Assembly: GCF_001424425.1 (NCBI RefSeq) | Contig: NZ_LMPT01000019.1 | Span: forward strand, 919,372 to 983,371 | Direction of reading: 5' to 3' | Source of the DNA: Acidovorax sp. Leaf191 | Lineage (GTDB): Bacteria > Pseudomonadota > Gammaproteobacteria > Burkholderiales > Burkholderiaceae_C | DNA length: 64,000 nucleotides | Part shown: piece after piece, positions 42,247-49,214 of the stretch | How the letters are laid out: each line of letters begins with the position of its first letter | Position numbering within the stretch: the stretch's first letter is position 1 | Made by a program: the position numbers and the translations under genes | The notes under the pieces: generated by a model | The model's input: only the letters and a program-made list of their open reading frames with translations | Databases searched by the model: none | Told to the model about the DNA's origin: nothing

Positions 42247-42424
42247 ATAGCTGCTTACGCTTGCACCGCAATGGCTTGCGGTTGATCCTCGAAAAAAGAT
42301 AGGGCGAATGTGAAGGGTGCTGTAACACCCAGCGCAAACCCCTCCGCCGTGATTGCCCACGGCATTGGCCCGCGGCCCCATCACCTGTGCACAGGCGGGA
42401 CGCATCTTAGGCGATGCCGACACC

Positions 42425-42667
42425 ATGGAAGAAATCCGTTGCGGCCACTGCGCGCGAAAGCTCGCAGAGGCTGCGTTTGTAGAAATTGCGATCAAGTGCC
42501 CGCGCTGCGGGACGATGAACCACCTGCGGGCCGTGAGCCCCACACCAGAGCGCCAGCGAGTGCCACCACCCATGAAAGACCATGAACAGCACTCGCTCGG
42601 CCACACTGGCCACACAACCCCTCGAATGCCGCCAGATCGGCGGCGCCACTATCTACCGCGGCGATAG
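42425..42667 (+). CDS. com: Com-family zinc-finger translational regulator
   Basis: An 80-aa protein that starts MEEIRCGHCARKLAEAAFVE and continues IAIKCPRCGTMNHLRA, with two CxxC pairs like phage Mu Com. Mu Com is an mRNA-binding zinc protein that opens a hairpin covering the mom start codon. The gene overlaps the following DNA methyltransferase by 86 bp, as com overlaps mom, and such a hairpin is present here. It lies 178 bp after Q, separated by a non-coding stretch with a small GGGTG/CACCC hairpin. Confidence 0.85.
   Translation: MEEIRCGHCARKLAEAAFVEIAIKCPRCGTMNHLRAVSPTPERQRVPPPMKDHEQHSLGHTGHTTPRMPPDRRRHYLPRR
42555..42597 (+). promoter_or_regulatory. Translation-inhibitor hairpin around the methyltransferase start
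   Basis: A 9-bp perfect stem, AGCGAGTGC (42555-42563) with GCACTCGCT (42589-42597), encloses a 25-nt loop that contains the ATG (42582-42584) and its weak Shine-Dalgarno. It lies inside com. In phage Mu, Com relieves a comparable hairpin at the mom start. Confidence 0.65.
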
Positions 42668-43382
42668 CATGCAAGTTCTGCAGCAGCTCGGCCTGCAGGT
42701 TGATGCCCTCATCACCGACCCTCCGTACAGCAGCGGCGGGATGATGCGCGGGGACCGCATGCAGTCCCCGGCCGCAAAGTACGTGCAGGGCGGCCCGGCC
42801 GAAGGGGCCGGCCACAACCTCAACTTCTCCGGTGACAACCGCGACGGCCGCAGCTGGGCGTTCTGGGTGAGCTGCTGGGTGTCGCTGGTGCGCCAGGCGC
42901 TGCGCCCTGGCGGATATGCCATGGTTTTCACTGACTGGCGGCAGCTGCCTACGCTCACGGATGCATTCCAGTCGGGCGGCTTGGTGTGGCGCGGGCTGGT
43001 GCCGTGGGACAAGACCGAATCCTCCCGCGCACCACACAAGGGCTATTTCCGTCACCAGGCGGAATACGTCGTATGGGGATCAAACGGCCCGCTCGCACCG
43101 GCAGTGCATGGCGGCCCATGGCCTGGCGTGGTTCGCGAGCGGGTAGACCACCGCAAGAAATTCCACATGACTGGTAAGCCTGTGGACCTGATGCGCCAGC
43201 TGTGCCAAGCTGTGCCCCCTGGCGGTGTCATCTTGGACCCGTTCATGGGGTCCGGGTCCACGGGCGTGGCCGCGCTCGAGCTGGGCTATCAGTTCATCGG
43301 CATTGAGCAGGACCAGCACTACTTCGACATCGCGGCCCAGCGTCTTGCGAGTGCGGCGTCGGAGCAAGAGCACGCGGTCTGA
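42582..43382 (+). CDS. DNA methyltransferase, N4/N6 amino type, under Com control
   Basis: A 266-aa enzyme with catalytic motif IV DPPY (ALITDPPYSSGG, about 43-54) before the S-adenosylmethionine motif (DPFMGSGSTGVAALELGYQF, about 218-237): the beta-class order for N4-cytosine or N6-adenine methylation. It has no recognisable restriction partner and probably protects phage DNA or modifies it late. The ATG at 42582 lies in a hairpin within com. A terminator follows 20 bp after the stop. Confidence 0.9.
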   Translation: MNSTRSATLATQPLECRQIGGATIYRGDSMQVLQQLGLQVDALITDPPYSSGGMMRGDRMQSPAAKYVQGGPAEGAGHNLNFSGDNRDGRSWAFWVSCWVSLVRQALRPGGYAMVFTDWRQLPTLTDAFQSGGLVWRGLVPWDKTESSRAPHKGYFRHQAEYVVWGSNGPLAPAVHGGPWPGVVRERVDHRKKFHMTGKPVDLMRQLCQAVPPGGVILDPFMGSGSTGVAALELGYQFIGIEQDQHYFDIAAQRLASAASEQEHAV

Positions 43383-43402
43383 CCATCTCAGACCAATCAC
43401 GG

Positions 43403-43428
43403 GCCACCCTTCACGGTGGCCTTTTTTA
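43403..43428 (+). terminator. Terminator of the P-Q-com-methyltransferase operon
   Basis: GGCCACC (43403-43409) and GGTGGCC (43416-43422) enclose six bases and are followed by six T: a canonical intrinsic terminator. Confidence 0.88.
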
Positions 43429-43577
43429 CGCCCATAGACGAGCTGGCGCCCTGACGGCGCCCGACCCCCCCTGCCGTACCGGCCTTGGCGCCTTGTCGGC
43501 CCCGCCATGGCCCCGCGCGCCGGCCGGTGGCAGGGGGGCGACTCAGTCCAGGACGGGGATGGCCTGAGCATCCCGGC

Positions 43578-43601
43578 GCGCAGTCGAGACCCCGCCGCGC
43601 C
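43578..43601 (-). other. Candidate cos (cohesive-end) site
   Basis: On the minus strand this reads GGCGCGGCGGGG-TCTCGA-CTGCGC. As I remember it, P2's left end reads GGCGAGGCGGGG followed by CTGCGC at the same distance. The position also fits: in P2 the cos site is beyond Q, with Q the first gene, and here it lies beyond Q and com/methyltransferase in a 390-bp gene-free, very GC-rich stretch (43383-43771). I infer but cannot prove terminase cleavage here. Confidence 0.5.
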
Positions 43602-43771
43602 TACCCTCTTGATAGGCCGTTTTTGCTGACCCTGCCGACCCCAGGCCGCGCCAGGGCTGGTGCGGTCTCGCGGCCCGATTCTGGGCTAGTTCAGATGACG
43701 GGGTTTGCTGGCTTTTGAAGTTCTTGCACTGATTTCATCGGCGCTTTGAGTTAAGTGACAGCTAACCCCTG

Positions 43772-43984
43772 TCACAACGTAGGGCGCCGCGGTCCAGATG
43801 CCGTTGCTCGCCCCACTGGTGTGACGTATGTGACCGTCGCTGAACCCTCTTCACCGGGATTTGGGAGGCTCGCCTCGACTAACTCGGCTGCAACAAGAAC
43901 GCGTATCTTGTCGATTGACGCTTCGTCGTGGAATGTCTGAGGCAACTCCATATTGACAATCTGCTTTAAGAAGTCTTGAGGCAC
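43772..43984 (-). CDS. Small unknown protein, right-end cargo
   Basis: A 70-aa protein (MPQDFLKQIVNMELPQTFHD, then a helix DKIRVLVAAELVEASLPNPG and a beta strand SATVTYVTPVGRA). No family is recognised. It follows the 156-aa gene by 30 bp in the same direction, suggesting a two-gene unit. Base composition is lower in GC than the structural genes. Confidence 0.6.
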   Translation of the reverse strand: MPQDFLKQIVNMELPQTFHDEASIDKIRVLVAAELVEASLPNPGEEGSATVTYVTPVGRATASGPRRPTL

Positions 43985-44014
43985 GCTTTGTCTCCGTGTA
44001 TATGTTGTCGTGTT

Positions 44015-44485
44015 TCAAGCTTCAAGTTGAGCCTGCGCCCCGGTGAGGAATTGCTCCCGGATCTGCTGAAACATCGCCGGGTCCGACGCCAGAGCATTCA
44101 ACTCGCCATTGCTGCTGATCCTGAAATGTGCACTGTTGAGTTGAGCCACTTGCAAGAACGCACCAAAGCATTCGGAAGGCAGAGACATAGTGCCCAGGGC
44201 ACGAGCTTCGTCCAGGTAGAACATGGGCGGGGGCAACTGTTCTGCGCTGGAAAAACCGATCACAAGTTCGGTTCGGACAGCGCCCTCTCGGTGTCCCATC
44301 AACTCCAACACACCGGTAGCTTCGCGAAGGACATAGTCACCGTCCTGATAAATCTGTGCGCCCGATAGAGCCGCTACTCGCACGGAGCGGACTTTAGATA
44401 CCACCCCGGTAGTCCATTTGGCCGAAAGGTCAAGTGGCTGGAAGATAGGGTCTCTGTTGGTAATAGGTTGTAGGTTGCGTTGCAT
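44015..44485 (-). CDS. Unknown protein, right-end cargo (156 aa)
   Basis: The protein starts MQRNLQPITNRDPIFQPLDL and continues SAKWTTGVVSKVRSVRVAAL, with later EQLPPPMFYLDEARALGTMS and HFRISSNGELNALASDPAMF. It has no membrane segment and no motif I recognise. I prefer the ATG at 44485; longer readings back to 44596 have no ribosome-binding site. The gene pair 44015/43772 is a candidate accessory operon between cos and the SOS cassette. Confidence 0.65.
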   Translation of the reverse strand: MQRNLQPITNRDPIFQPLDLSAKWTTGVVSKVRSVRVAALSGAQIYQDGDYVLREATGVLELMGHREGAVRTELVIGFSSAEQLPPPMFYLDEARALGTMSLPSECFGAFLQVAQLNSAHFRISSNGELNALASDPAMFQQIREQFLTGAQAQLEA

Positions 44486-44594
44486 TCCAATACTGTTACC
44501 AATGCAGATTTCCCACTGTGTCAGACGTATTTGATGTTGCAATATTTTGCAAATTGTGGGTATTTGTTGCGGGCGCTCTCTATAGAGTGAGTTC

Positions 44595-44837
44595 ATGGAT
44601 GCAAACCCACTCGTTGAGGCTCATGTCTCAGCAACTTCAACCGGAGCAGATCTGGTCTTGGAGTGCCTGAAGTGTGGGGCAAGTGAAATCGTGATTGGCT
44701 ACGCTGGTGGACGTGTCCCTTACTCTTTTTTGTGGATGCCCAAATCCGTCACCGGCTTGGCTCGCGTGACCTGTTTTTCCTGTGGAGCAGAGTCACTTCG
44801 ACAGGTGAACGGTGGTGAGCGAGTGCTCGGCAGCTGA
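44595..44837 (+). CDS. Zinc-ribbon-like small protein
   Basis: An 80-aa protein with LECLKCGASEIVIGYAGG and VTCFSCGAESLRQVNG: two CxxC pairs about 37 residues apart, a zinc-ribbon spacing. It converges with umuC and diverges from the unknown pair, so the 110 bp before it may carry two promoters. Possible RNA- or DNA-binding regulator; not recognised further. Confidence 0.6.
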   Translation: MDANPLVEAHVSATSTGADLVLECLKCGASEIVIGYAGGRVPYSFLWMPKSVTGLARVTCFSCGAESLRQVNGGERVLGS

Positions 44838-44839
44838 GC

Positions 44840-46141
44840 CTAAGCGCGCGCGACGGGCACATCCTCCCACCGCGTCGTGTACTGCGGCGTGCGCCTCTCC
44901 TGCCTCATCCCCCAGCCCTTCGTCGCTTTGCTGCTGCCCCCTGTAGCGGCAGAGTGCACGGTCCCCTTGCCGTACCGCGTGTTGAGCGCGTCGATCGCCT
45001 TCATCAACTCGCTGCGGTCGCGGTGGTCCTCGTCTTCAAGATCCAGCTCGCACTGCAGCACGCTGCCCGGCATCAGGTCCAGCAGCATCACCCCAGCCTT
45101 TGCCATTCGATAGCCTGGCTCGTACATGCGTCGCATGCCGGCGGCCGCGGCCCACACCAGTTTCCCCGTGTCCGCCGTGGGCCTGCGCAGCGGCACGACC
45201 ACCGACTTGTTGAACCTCGGGCCGTCGCGGAACGGCGAGGTGTGACAGAACACCAGCAACTGGCTGGCCAGGCTGTCCTGCTTGCGCAGCTTTTCCGCGG
45301 CCCGACTCGCAAACTCACTCACGGCCTCGATCAGCGGGGGGAGGTCCGTCACGGTGCTGCCAAATGACCTGGTGCACGCGATCTCTTTCTTGGGGTCCGG
45401 CGCATCGTCCAGTTGCATGCATTGCATGCCCTGCAGCTCGCGCACGGTTCGCTCCAGCACGACGCTCCAGCGCCGGCGCACCGTGGCCGGGTCCATGCGA
45501 ACAAGGTCCAGCACTGTGTGGATGCCGCCTTCGTGCAGCTGCGCGCCGATCTTGCGGCCCACCCCCCAGACTTCTTCTACAAGAGTCGCCGCCAGCACGT
45601 CGTCAAAGTCCTGAGCGGGCAGGGCGGCCAGATTGCAGACCTGAGCCAATTCGCTGGGGTAGCTGCCCGGCTTGCGCTCAGCCGTCTTGGCGATGTGGTT
45701 TGCCAGCTTGGCCAGCGTCATCGTGGGCGCAATGCCGACCCCGCACGGGATGCCCACCCAGCGGTCGATGCGCTCGCGTATGGCCCGGCTGCGCTTCGTC
45801 AGGTCGCCGCGCATGCCATGCAGCCCGACAAAGCTCTCGTCAATCGAGTAGATCTCCTGCGTCGGCCCCAGGCCGGCGGCCAGGCTCATCATCCTGTTGC
45901 TCATGTCGCCGTACAGGGTGAAATTCGCGCTCAGCGCTACGAGGCCGTGCGTGTCCTCCATGTGCTGGATCTGGAACCAGGGCGCACCCATCTTGATGCC
46001 CAGGGCCTTGGCTTCGTTACTGCGGGCAATGGCGCAGCCATCGTTGTTGCTCAGCACAACCACGGGCCGGCCGTTCAGGGACGGCCGGAACACCCGTTCA
46101 CACGAGACGTAGAAGTTGTTCCCATCGACCAAGGCATACAT
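44840..46141 (-). CDS. umuC: Error-prone DNA polymerase V catalytic subunit (UmuC)
   Basis: A 433-aa Y-family polymerase: [20 protein letters not shown] with catalytic Asp, [32 protein letters not shown] with the second acidic pair, and the little-finger and UmuC-type C-terminal region. With two UmuD' it copies past lesions during SOS. The ATG at 46141 fits the family. It starts 26 bp after umuD in one operon. Confidence 0.95.
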   Translation of the reverse strand: MYALVDGNNFYVSCERVFRPSLNGRPVVVLSNNDGCAIARSNEAKALGIKMGAPWFQIQHMEDTHGLVALSANFTLYGDMSNRMMSLAAGLGPTQEIYSIDESFVGLHGMRGDLTKRSRAIRERIDRWVGIPCGVGIAPTMTLAKLANHIAKTAERKPGSYPSELAQVCNLAALPAQDFDDVLAATLVEEVWGVGRKIGAQLHEGGIHTVLDLVRMDPATVRRRWSVVLERTVRELQGMQCMQLDDAPDPKKEIACTRSFGSTVTDLPPLIEAVSEFASRAAEKLRKQDSLASQLLVFCHTSPFRDGPRFNKSVVVPLRRPTADTGKLVWAAAAGMRRMYEPGYRMAKAGVMLLDLMPGSVLQCELDLEDEDHRDRSELMKAIDALNTRYGKGTVHSAATGGSSKATKGWGMRQERRTPQYTTRWEDVPVARA

Positions 46142-46167
46142 GGCAGTGCACTCTCTGGCGCCCTTGG

Positions 46168-46617
46168 TTAGCTGGTCGGGAAAATCTTCACGCACCCGCG
46201 CACGACGCCCCAGACCTCAATGGTCTGGCTGTCGCGCGGCACGATATCCGGGTACGTGGGGTTGGCCGCGCGCAATTTGATGCGGCCGGCGCGCTGGTGC
46301 AAGTACTTCACAGTGCACTCGCCGTCCACGATTGCCACCACGATGCATCCATGCTTTGGGCGCACTGCCTTGTCCACCGCAATGATGCTGCCGTCCTCGA
46401 TGCCGGCATCGCGCATGGAATCGCCTTTGACCCGCCAGAAGTAGGTGGCCTGCGGGTGCACCACAAGCAGCTGCATGATGTCCAGCCGCTCCACCACAAA
46501 ATCATCTGCCGGCGACGGAAACCCCGCGCGCACGCTCACGCCGCAGATCGGCAGAGCGAGCGACTGCACGGCCACGTCGTAGGGCACCGGCAGCGGGGAA
46601 TCCAAAATACTGTACAT
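46168..46617 (-). CDS. umuD: UmuD, LexA-like autocleaving subunit
   Basis: A 149-aa S24 peptidase-fold protein: cleavage site Ala-Gly in [12 protein letters not shown], catalytic Ser in [11 protein letters not shown], Lys in [11 protein letters not shown]. RecA-stimulated self-cleavage yields UmuD', the active partner of UmuC. The ATG at 46617 lies within the SOS box. A longer reading to 46662 would run past that box and is unlikely. Confidence 0.94.
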   Translation of the reverse strand: MYSILDSPLPVPYDVAVQSLALPICGVSVRAGFPSPADDFVVERLDIMQLLVVHPQATYFWRVKGDSMRDAGIEDGSIIAVDKAVRPKHGCIVVAIVDGECTVKYLHQRAGRIKLRAANPTYPDIVPRDSQTIEVWGVVRGCVKIFPTS

Positions 46618-46625
46618 ATTTACAG
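46610..46625. promoter_or_regulatory. LexA (SOS) box, shared by umuDC and the SRAP gene
   Basis: CTGT-ACATATTT-ACAG is a perfect CTGT-N8-ACAG palindrome in the space between divergent umuD and SRAP genes. The umuD start codon lies inside it, so the umuDC leader is very short or absent. Confidence 0.9.
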
Positions 46626-46654
46626 TGTATCCGATGCGCGGCAGAATGTGCTGC

Positions 46655-47365
46655 ATGTGCACCTTCTACGAAGTTCCGGGCCGGGAGCAGCTTGTTCTCC
46701 ACTTCGGTGATCTGCCAGAGGAGGAGTGGCGCGACAAGATGAGCCCGCTCTACCGTGGGCCGTTCTTGCGGGGCGCTGGGCAGGCCGCGGAGCTTGTTGT
46801 GGGCCAGTGGGGCATGATCCCGCCGGACTCGCAAACCAGCATTCCCAAGGGCAAGGACGGCAAGCGGTTGTCGACCGTCAACGCAAGGCGCGAGGGGATG
46901 GTCAAATCGTGGACCTACGGCGGCCCGTGGCGCCGTGGTCAGCGCTGCATCATCCCTGCGCAGAGCTACGTCGAGCCGTATTGGCAGGACGGCGTACACA
47001 CCGCGTGGCAGTTCTCCCGGGCCGATGGCGAGCAATGGGGCCTGGCCGGCCTGTGGAACGAGTGGACTGACCCGTCCACGGGCGAGGTGTTGCTCAACTT
47101 CACCATGGTCACGCAGAACTGCGACGCGCATCCACTGCTGAGGCTGATGCACCGGCCAGACCCGAAGCGCCCGCAGCACATGCAGGACAAGCGCACCGTG
47201 GTGCCGCTTGAAAAGGGTGACTGGCACGCCTGGCTGCACGGCACGATCGAGCAGGCCGAGGCCCTGATTCAGCTGCCGCCGGTCGCGCTGTTCAAGCACG
47301 GCCCCCAAGATCCGACAAAAGAGGTGCAACTCGTCATCGTGAGCGACCTCGATCCGCAGGAGTAA
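46655..47365 (+). CDS. SRAP/YedK-type abasic-site protein
   Basis: A 236-aa SOS-response-associated peptidase family protein. From the ATG at 46655 it begins MCTFYEVPGREQLVLHFGD, with Cys2 able to form the thiazolidine crosslink to abasic sites in single-stranded DNA. Other family residues: Asn in STVNARREG, Glu in QSYVEPYWQDG, His in MVTQNCDAHPLLRLMHRPDP. It diverges from umuDC around one LexA box. A start at 46646 (MCCMC) or GTG 46625 is possible, but both would move the catalytic Cys away from position 2 or extend it. Confidence 0.9.
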   Translation: MCTFYEVPGREQLVLHFGDLPEEEWRDKMSPLYRGPFLRGAGQAAELVVGQWGMIPPDSQTSIPKGKDGKRLSTVNARREGMVKSWTYGGPWRRGQRCIIPAQSYVEPYWQDGVHTAWQFSRADGEQWGLAGLWNEWTDPSTGEVLLNFTMVTQNCDAHPLLRLMHRPDPKRPQHMQDKRTVVPLEKGDWHAWLHGTIEQAEALIQLPPVALFKHGPQDPTKEVQLVIVSDLDPQE

Positions 47366-47370
47366 GAGCG

Positions 47371-47670
47371 ATGGAAGTGATATTTCGAAAGAGCGCGGGC
47401 GGGGAGGTCACCCCGGACCAGCACGCCCGGGCGTCGGCCGCTGTGGACCGCGTGCTCGAAGGCAGTCGGCACAGCGTGTGGGACGCCCTTACAGCGATGG
47501 ACTACCTGACGGCGTGGGATGATTGCCCGCCGGAGCAGCGCGCGGAGTTGGGGCAGGCCGCTGCAAATCTCGATGAACGGCTGGAGCTCTTCAATCGCCT
47601 GCAGGATGCGTCCAGCAAGGCCGCGGGGGAGCTAGTATGGCTTTCACTCCGCCCCTCGGTCGATTCGTAA
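47371..47670 (+). CDS. Small protein co-transcribed with SRAP
   Basis: A 99-aa protein: MEVIFRKSAGGEVTPDQHAR, HSVWDALTAMDYLTAWDDCP, LDERLELFNRLQDASSKAAG. It is helical, acidic and not recognised. GGAG at the end of the SRAP gene serves as its ribosome-binding site 5 bp after the SRAP stop, so it is likely SOS-induced with it. It is the last prophage gene before attR. Confidence 0.75.
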   Translation: MEVIFRKSAGGEVTPDQHARASAAVDRVLEGSRHSVWDALTAMDYLTAWDDCPPEQRAELGQAAANLDERLELFNRLQDASSKAAGELVWLSLRPSVDS

Positions 47671-47727
47671 TGTGTGATGCGACGCGGCGGTACGCGTCTG
47701 TGTGAGAATCGCGGCAGCTTGGTGCGT

Positions 47728-47747
47728 GGGGCAACTTTAGGGGCAAC
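47728..47747. repeat. Putative integrase arm-type sites, right end
   Basis: GGGGCAAC at 47728-47735 and 47740-47747, 12 bp apart as at the left end (5166 and 5178). The extended TGGGGCAACTTT-N-GGGGCA unit is shared by both prophage ends. Confidence 0.6.
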
Positions 47748-47802
47748 TCCGGCGCGTCAGGTGGCTTTTGCTAGTATTTGCAAGGTATGTAGGGTGTTCT
47801 TT

Positions 47803-47824
47803 GAATCCCGCCACGCCGACCATT
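47803..47824 (+). repeat. attR core (22 bp)
   Basis: Identical to 5031-5052. The rest of the tRNA is absent here, so this is the non-functional copy of the tRNA end at the right junction. Confidence 0.93.
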
Positions 47825-47833
47825 GATAGCAAA

Positions 47834-47864
47834 AGCCCAGAACCGAAAGGTTCTGGGCTTTTTT
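47834..47864 (+). terminator. Displaced host terminator of tRNA-Pro
   Basis: AGCCCAGAACC (47834-47844), loop GAAA, GGTTCTGGGCT (47849-47859), then T6: a strong intrinsic terminator 10 bp after attR. Without the prophage it would follow the tRNA-Pro gene directly. Confidence 0.9.
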
Positions 47865-48005
47865 GCTGGCGCCGCCCAATGCGGGCTCGTCATCTCTGCG
47901 GTGCTTCGGCTGCGGCGCCACCCAGGGCCCGCTTCAGGTGCCCCACAAACCAACTGCCCCCGCTGTCACGTGCCCCCCGGTGCGTCCCCGGGGCCAAGGA
48001 TTCGC

Positions 48006-48311
48006 ATGATCGATGGATTGGTGTCAGGGCGCCTGTACGGCGATGCCGAGCAGCGGACCGACAAGACCGGCAAGCTCTTCACCGTGGCCAAGGTGCGTGC
48101 CAGCACTTCCGATGGCGAGACGCTGTTCGTGAACGTGATTGCGTTCGACAGCGATGTGCGTGCGTCGCTGCACCACCTGCGCGATGGCGATGCGCTGGCC
48201 CTTGCCGGCAGCCTGGTGCCCAAGGTCTGGACCGACAAGCAGGGCATCACGCGGCCCGCGCTGGACATGGTGGCGCACCGGGTGCTCACGGTGGCCGACA
48301 ACGGGCATTGA
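48006..48311 (+). CDS. SSB-like OB-fold protein
   Basis: A 101-aa single-domain OB fold: MIDGLVSGRLYGDAEQRTDK, KLFTVAKVRASTSDGETLFV, NVIAFDSDVRASLHHLRDGD ALALAGSLVPKVW. It resembles the SSB core but lacks the acidic C-terminal tip of a standard SSB, so it is probably an accessory single-strand binding protein. The ATG at 48006 matches the fold's first strand. First host gene after the prophage. Confidence 0.85.
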   Translation: MIDGLVSGRLYGDAEQRTDKTGKLFTVAKVRASTSDGETLFVNVIAFDSDVRASLHHLRDGDALALAGSLVPKVWTDKQGITRPALDMVAHRVLTVADNGH

Positions 48312-48363
48312 TGGGCTCTGGCCGCGCCGGCTGGCGCCGAGGTTGCGCGTGCGGCGGCCCGGA

Positions 48364-48564
48364 TCAGCCGGGTTTTGGGGAGCCCGGCCCGCCTTGCTGG
48401 AACCCCAGGGCACGAAGTTCTTCGTCGCTCAGGTGCAGCTCGGTCAGTTCGGGTTGCCGCGCCTCGATCGTGCGCCGCCGTTCGTAGTGGGTGGGAGGGC
48501 CTTGTTCCTCCTGCCGGCGGTCGGTGCCGCTGCGCCTGTCGCTGGTGGATCTGCGTTCTGTCAT
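48364..48564 (-). CDS. Small Arg-rich hypothetical protein
   Basis: A 66-aa protein with RRSTSDRRSGTDRRQEEQGP and a C-terminal helix LTELHLSDEELRALGFQQGG. The repeated DRR-G motif is common in small bacterial proteins of unknown role. The ATG at 48564 is the last start that keeps the motif. It points away from nirB. Confidence 0.65.
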   Translation of the reverse strand: MTERRSTSDRRSGTDRRQEEQGPPTHYERRRTIEARQPELTELHLSDEELRALGFQQGGPGSPKPG

Positions 48565-49214
48565 GGTGGTGTCTTTGTGGCTGCGGTGAGAGAAGGTCTC
48601 CCCGAGGGCGATGGCTTCCCGCGGAAGTTTGCATCCGGATCGCGGGTTTGAACACCAAAAAATGGCCGCGCACGGCCGGCCGGACCCGAAGCGGCAGCAG
48701 GGTTCGGGCGAAGTGATCAGGCATCGGCATTCCACGCCGCGTGTCTGCGGCGTTGCGTACGCCCAGCCCCTCACCTGAGCCCGTGTGCCGGGGGGCCGTG
48801 GTCCCTGGGCCCTGTGCCTGCCTGGCACGGCCCGCTGCAGACGCCCTCCCGCCCTATGTTGGGGCTGCCTTGCACCGCATTGATGCGCCATGCCACGGCA
48901 CGTGCAGGCAGCGTGGCGCGCCATCGCTCAAAAGGCCCTGCGGGCCGGTTTCTCCGCGCCATCACACCCCGGCATGGATATTGCAGCTGGGTAAATACCC
49001 GCCGGTGAAGCTGCCTGCGGGCCGACGACACCCCTCCGCTAATGATGGCGGAACCCAGGCGGGCCTTGGCCTCGTTGCCTTTCGCCTGGTTGTTCCAAAC
49101 CACACCCGTGCTACCGCGGAGGGTGAGGGAGCGGCGCCGACCCACGGTCCGGCAACGCATGCCCATCCTGCTTCGAGCTCTCCAGGTCAGCCGGGTCATT
49201 GCAGGACCACGATC
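48565..49214 (+). promoter_or_regulatory. Leader region of the nirBD operon (no gene)
   Basis: These 650 bp have no convincing gene. They contain a hairpin GCAGCT...AGCTGC (48985-49016), an ANTAR-type hairpin (49035-49052) and a long hairpin CCAGGCG...CGCCTGG (49054-49092) before nirB. This is the layout expected for antitermination, but a strong T run after the last hairpin is missing. Confidence 0.5.
49035..49052 (+). promoter_or_regulatory. Candidate ANTAR-target RNA hairpin
   Basis: TCCGCT (49035-49040) and GGCGGA (49047-49052) form six pairs around the hexaloop AATGAT. ANTAR-protein targets have hexaloops with A at position 1 and G at position 4, which this one has. A second such hairpin, usual in tandem, was not clearly found. 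Confidence 0.5.

Larger units (their letters stand above)
5031..47824. mobile_element. P2-type prophage, apparently complete (about 42.8 kb)
   Basis: The element is bounded by 22-bp direct repeats (5031-5052 and 47803-47824) derived from the tRNA-Pro 3' end. It carries integrase, repressor, an Ogr-type late activator, a gpA-type replication protein, and recognisable counterparts of P2 Q, P, O, N, M, L, X, R, S, V, W, J, I, FI, FII, E/E', T, U and D plus lysis genes, in P2 order. P2 H/G tail-fibre genes are replaced by another fibre module, and no P2 B gene is recognised. Cargo lies at 6455, 15008-17400, 24186 and 42425-47670. No structural gene is visibly broken, so it may be inducible. Confidence 0.93.

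Noticed and set aside
42310..42585. A 91-codon plus-strand frame upstream of the methyltransferase.
   Set aside because: It overlaps com in another frame, is Arg/His/Pro-rich and has no domain; com with two CxxC pairs is the real gene.
47803..47824. A second tRNA-Pro gene at the right prophage end.
   Set aside because: Only the last 20 nt of the tRNA plus two bases are present; no cloverleaf can form.
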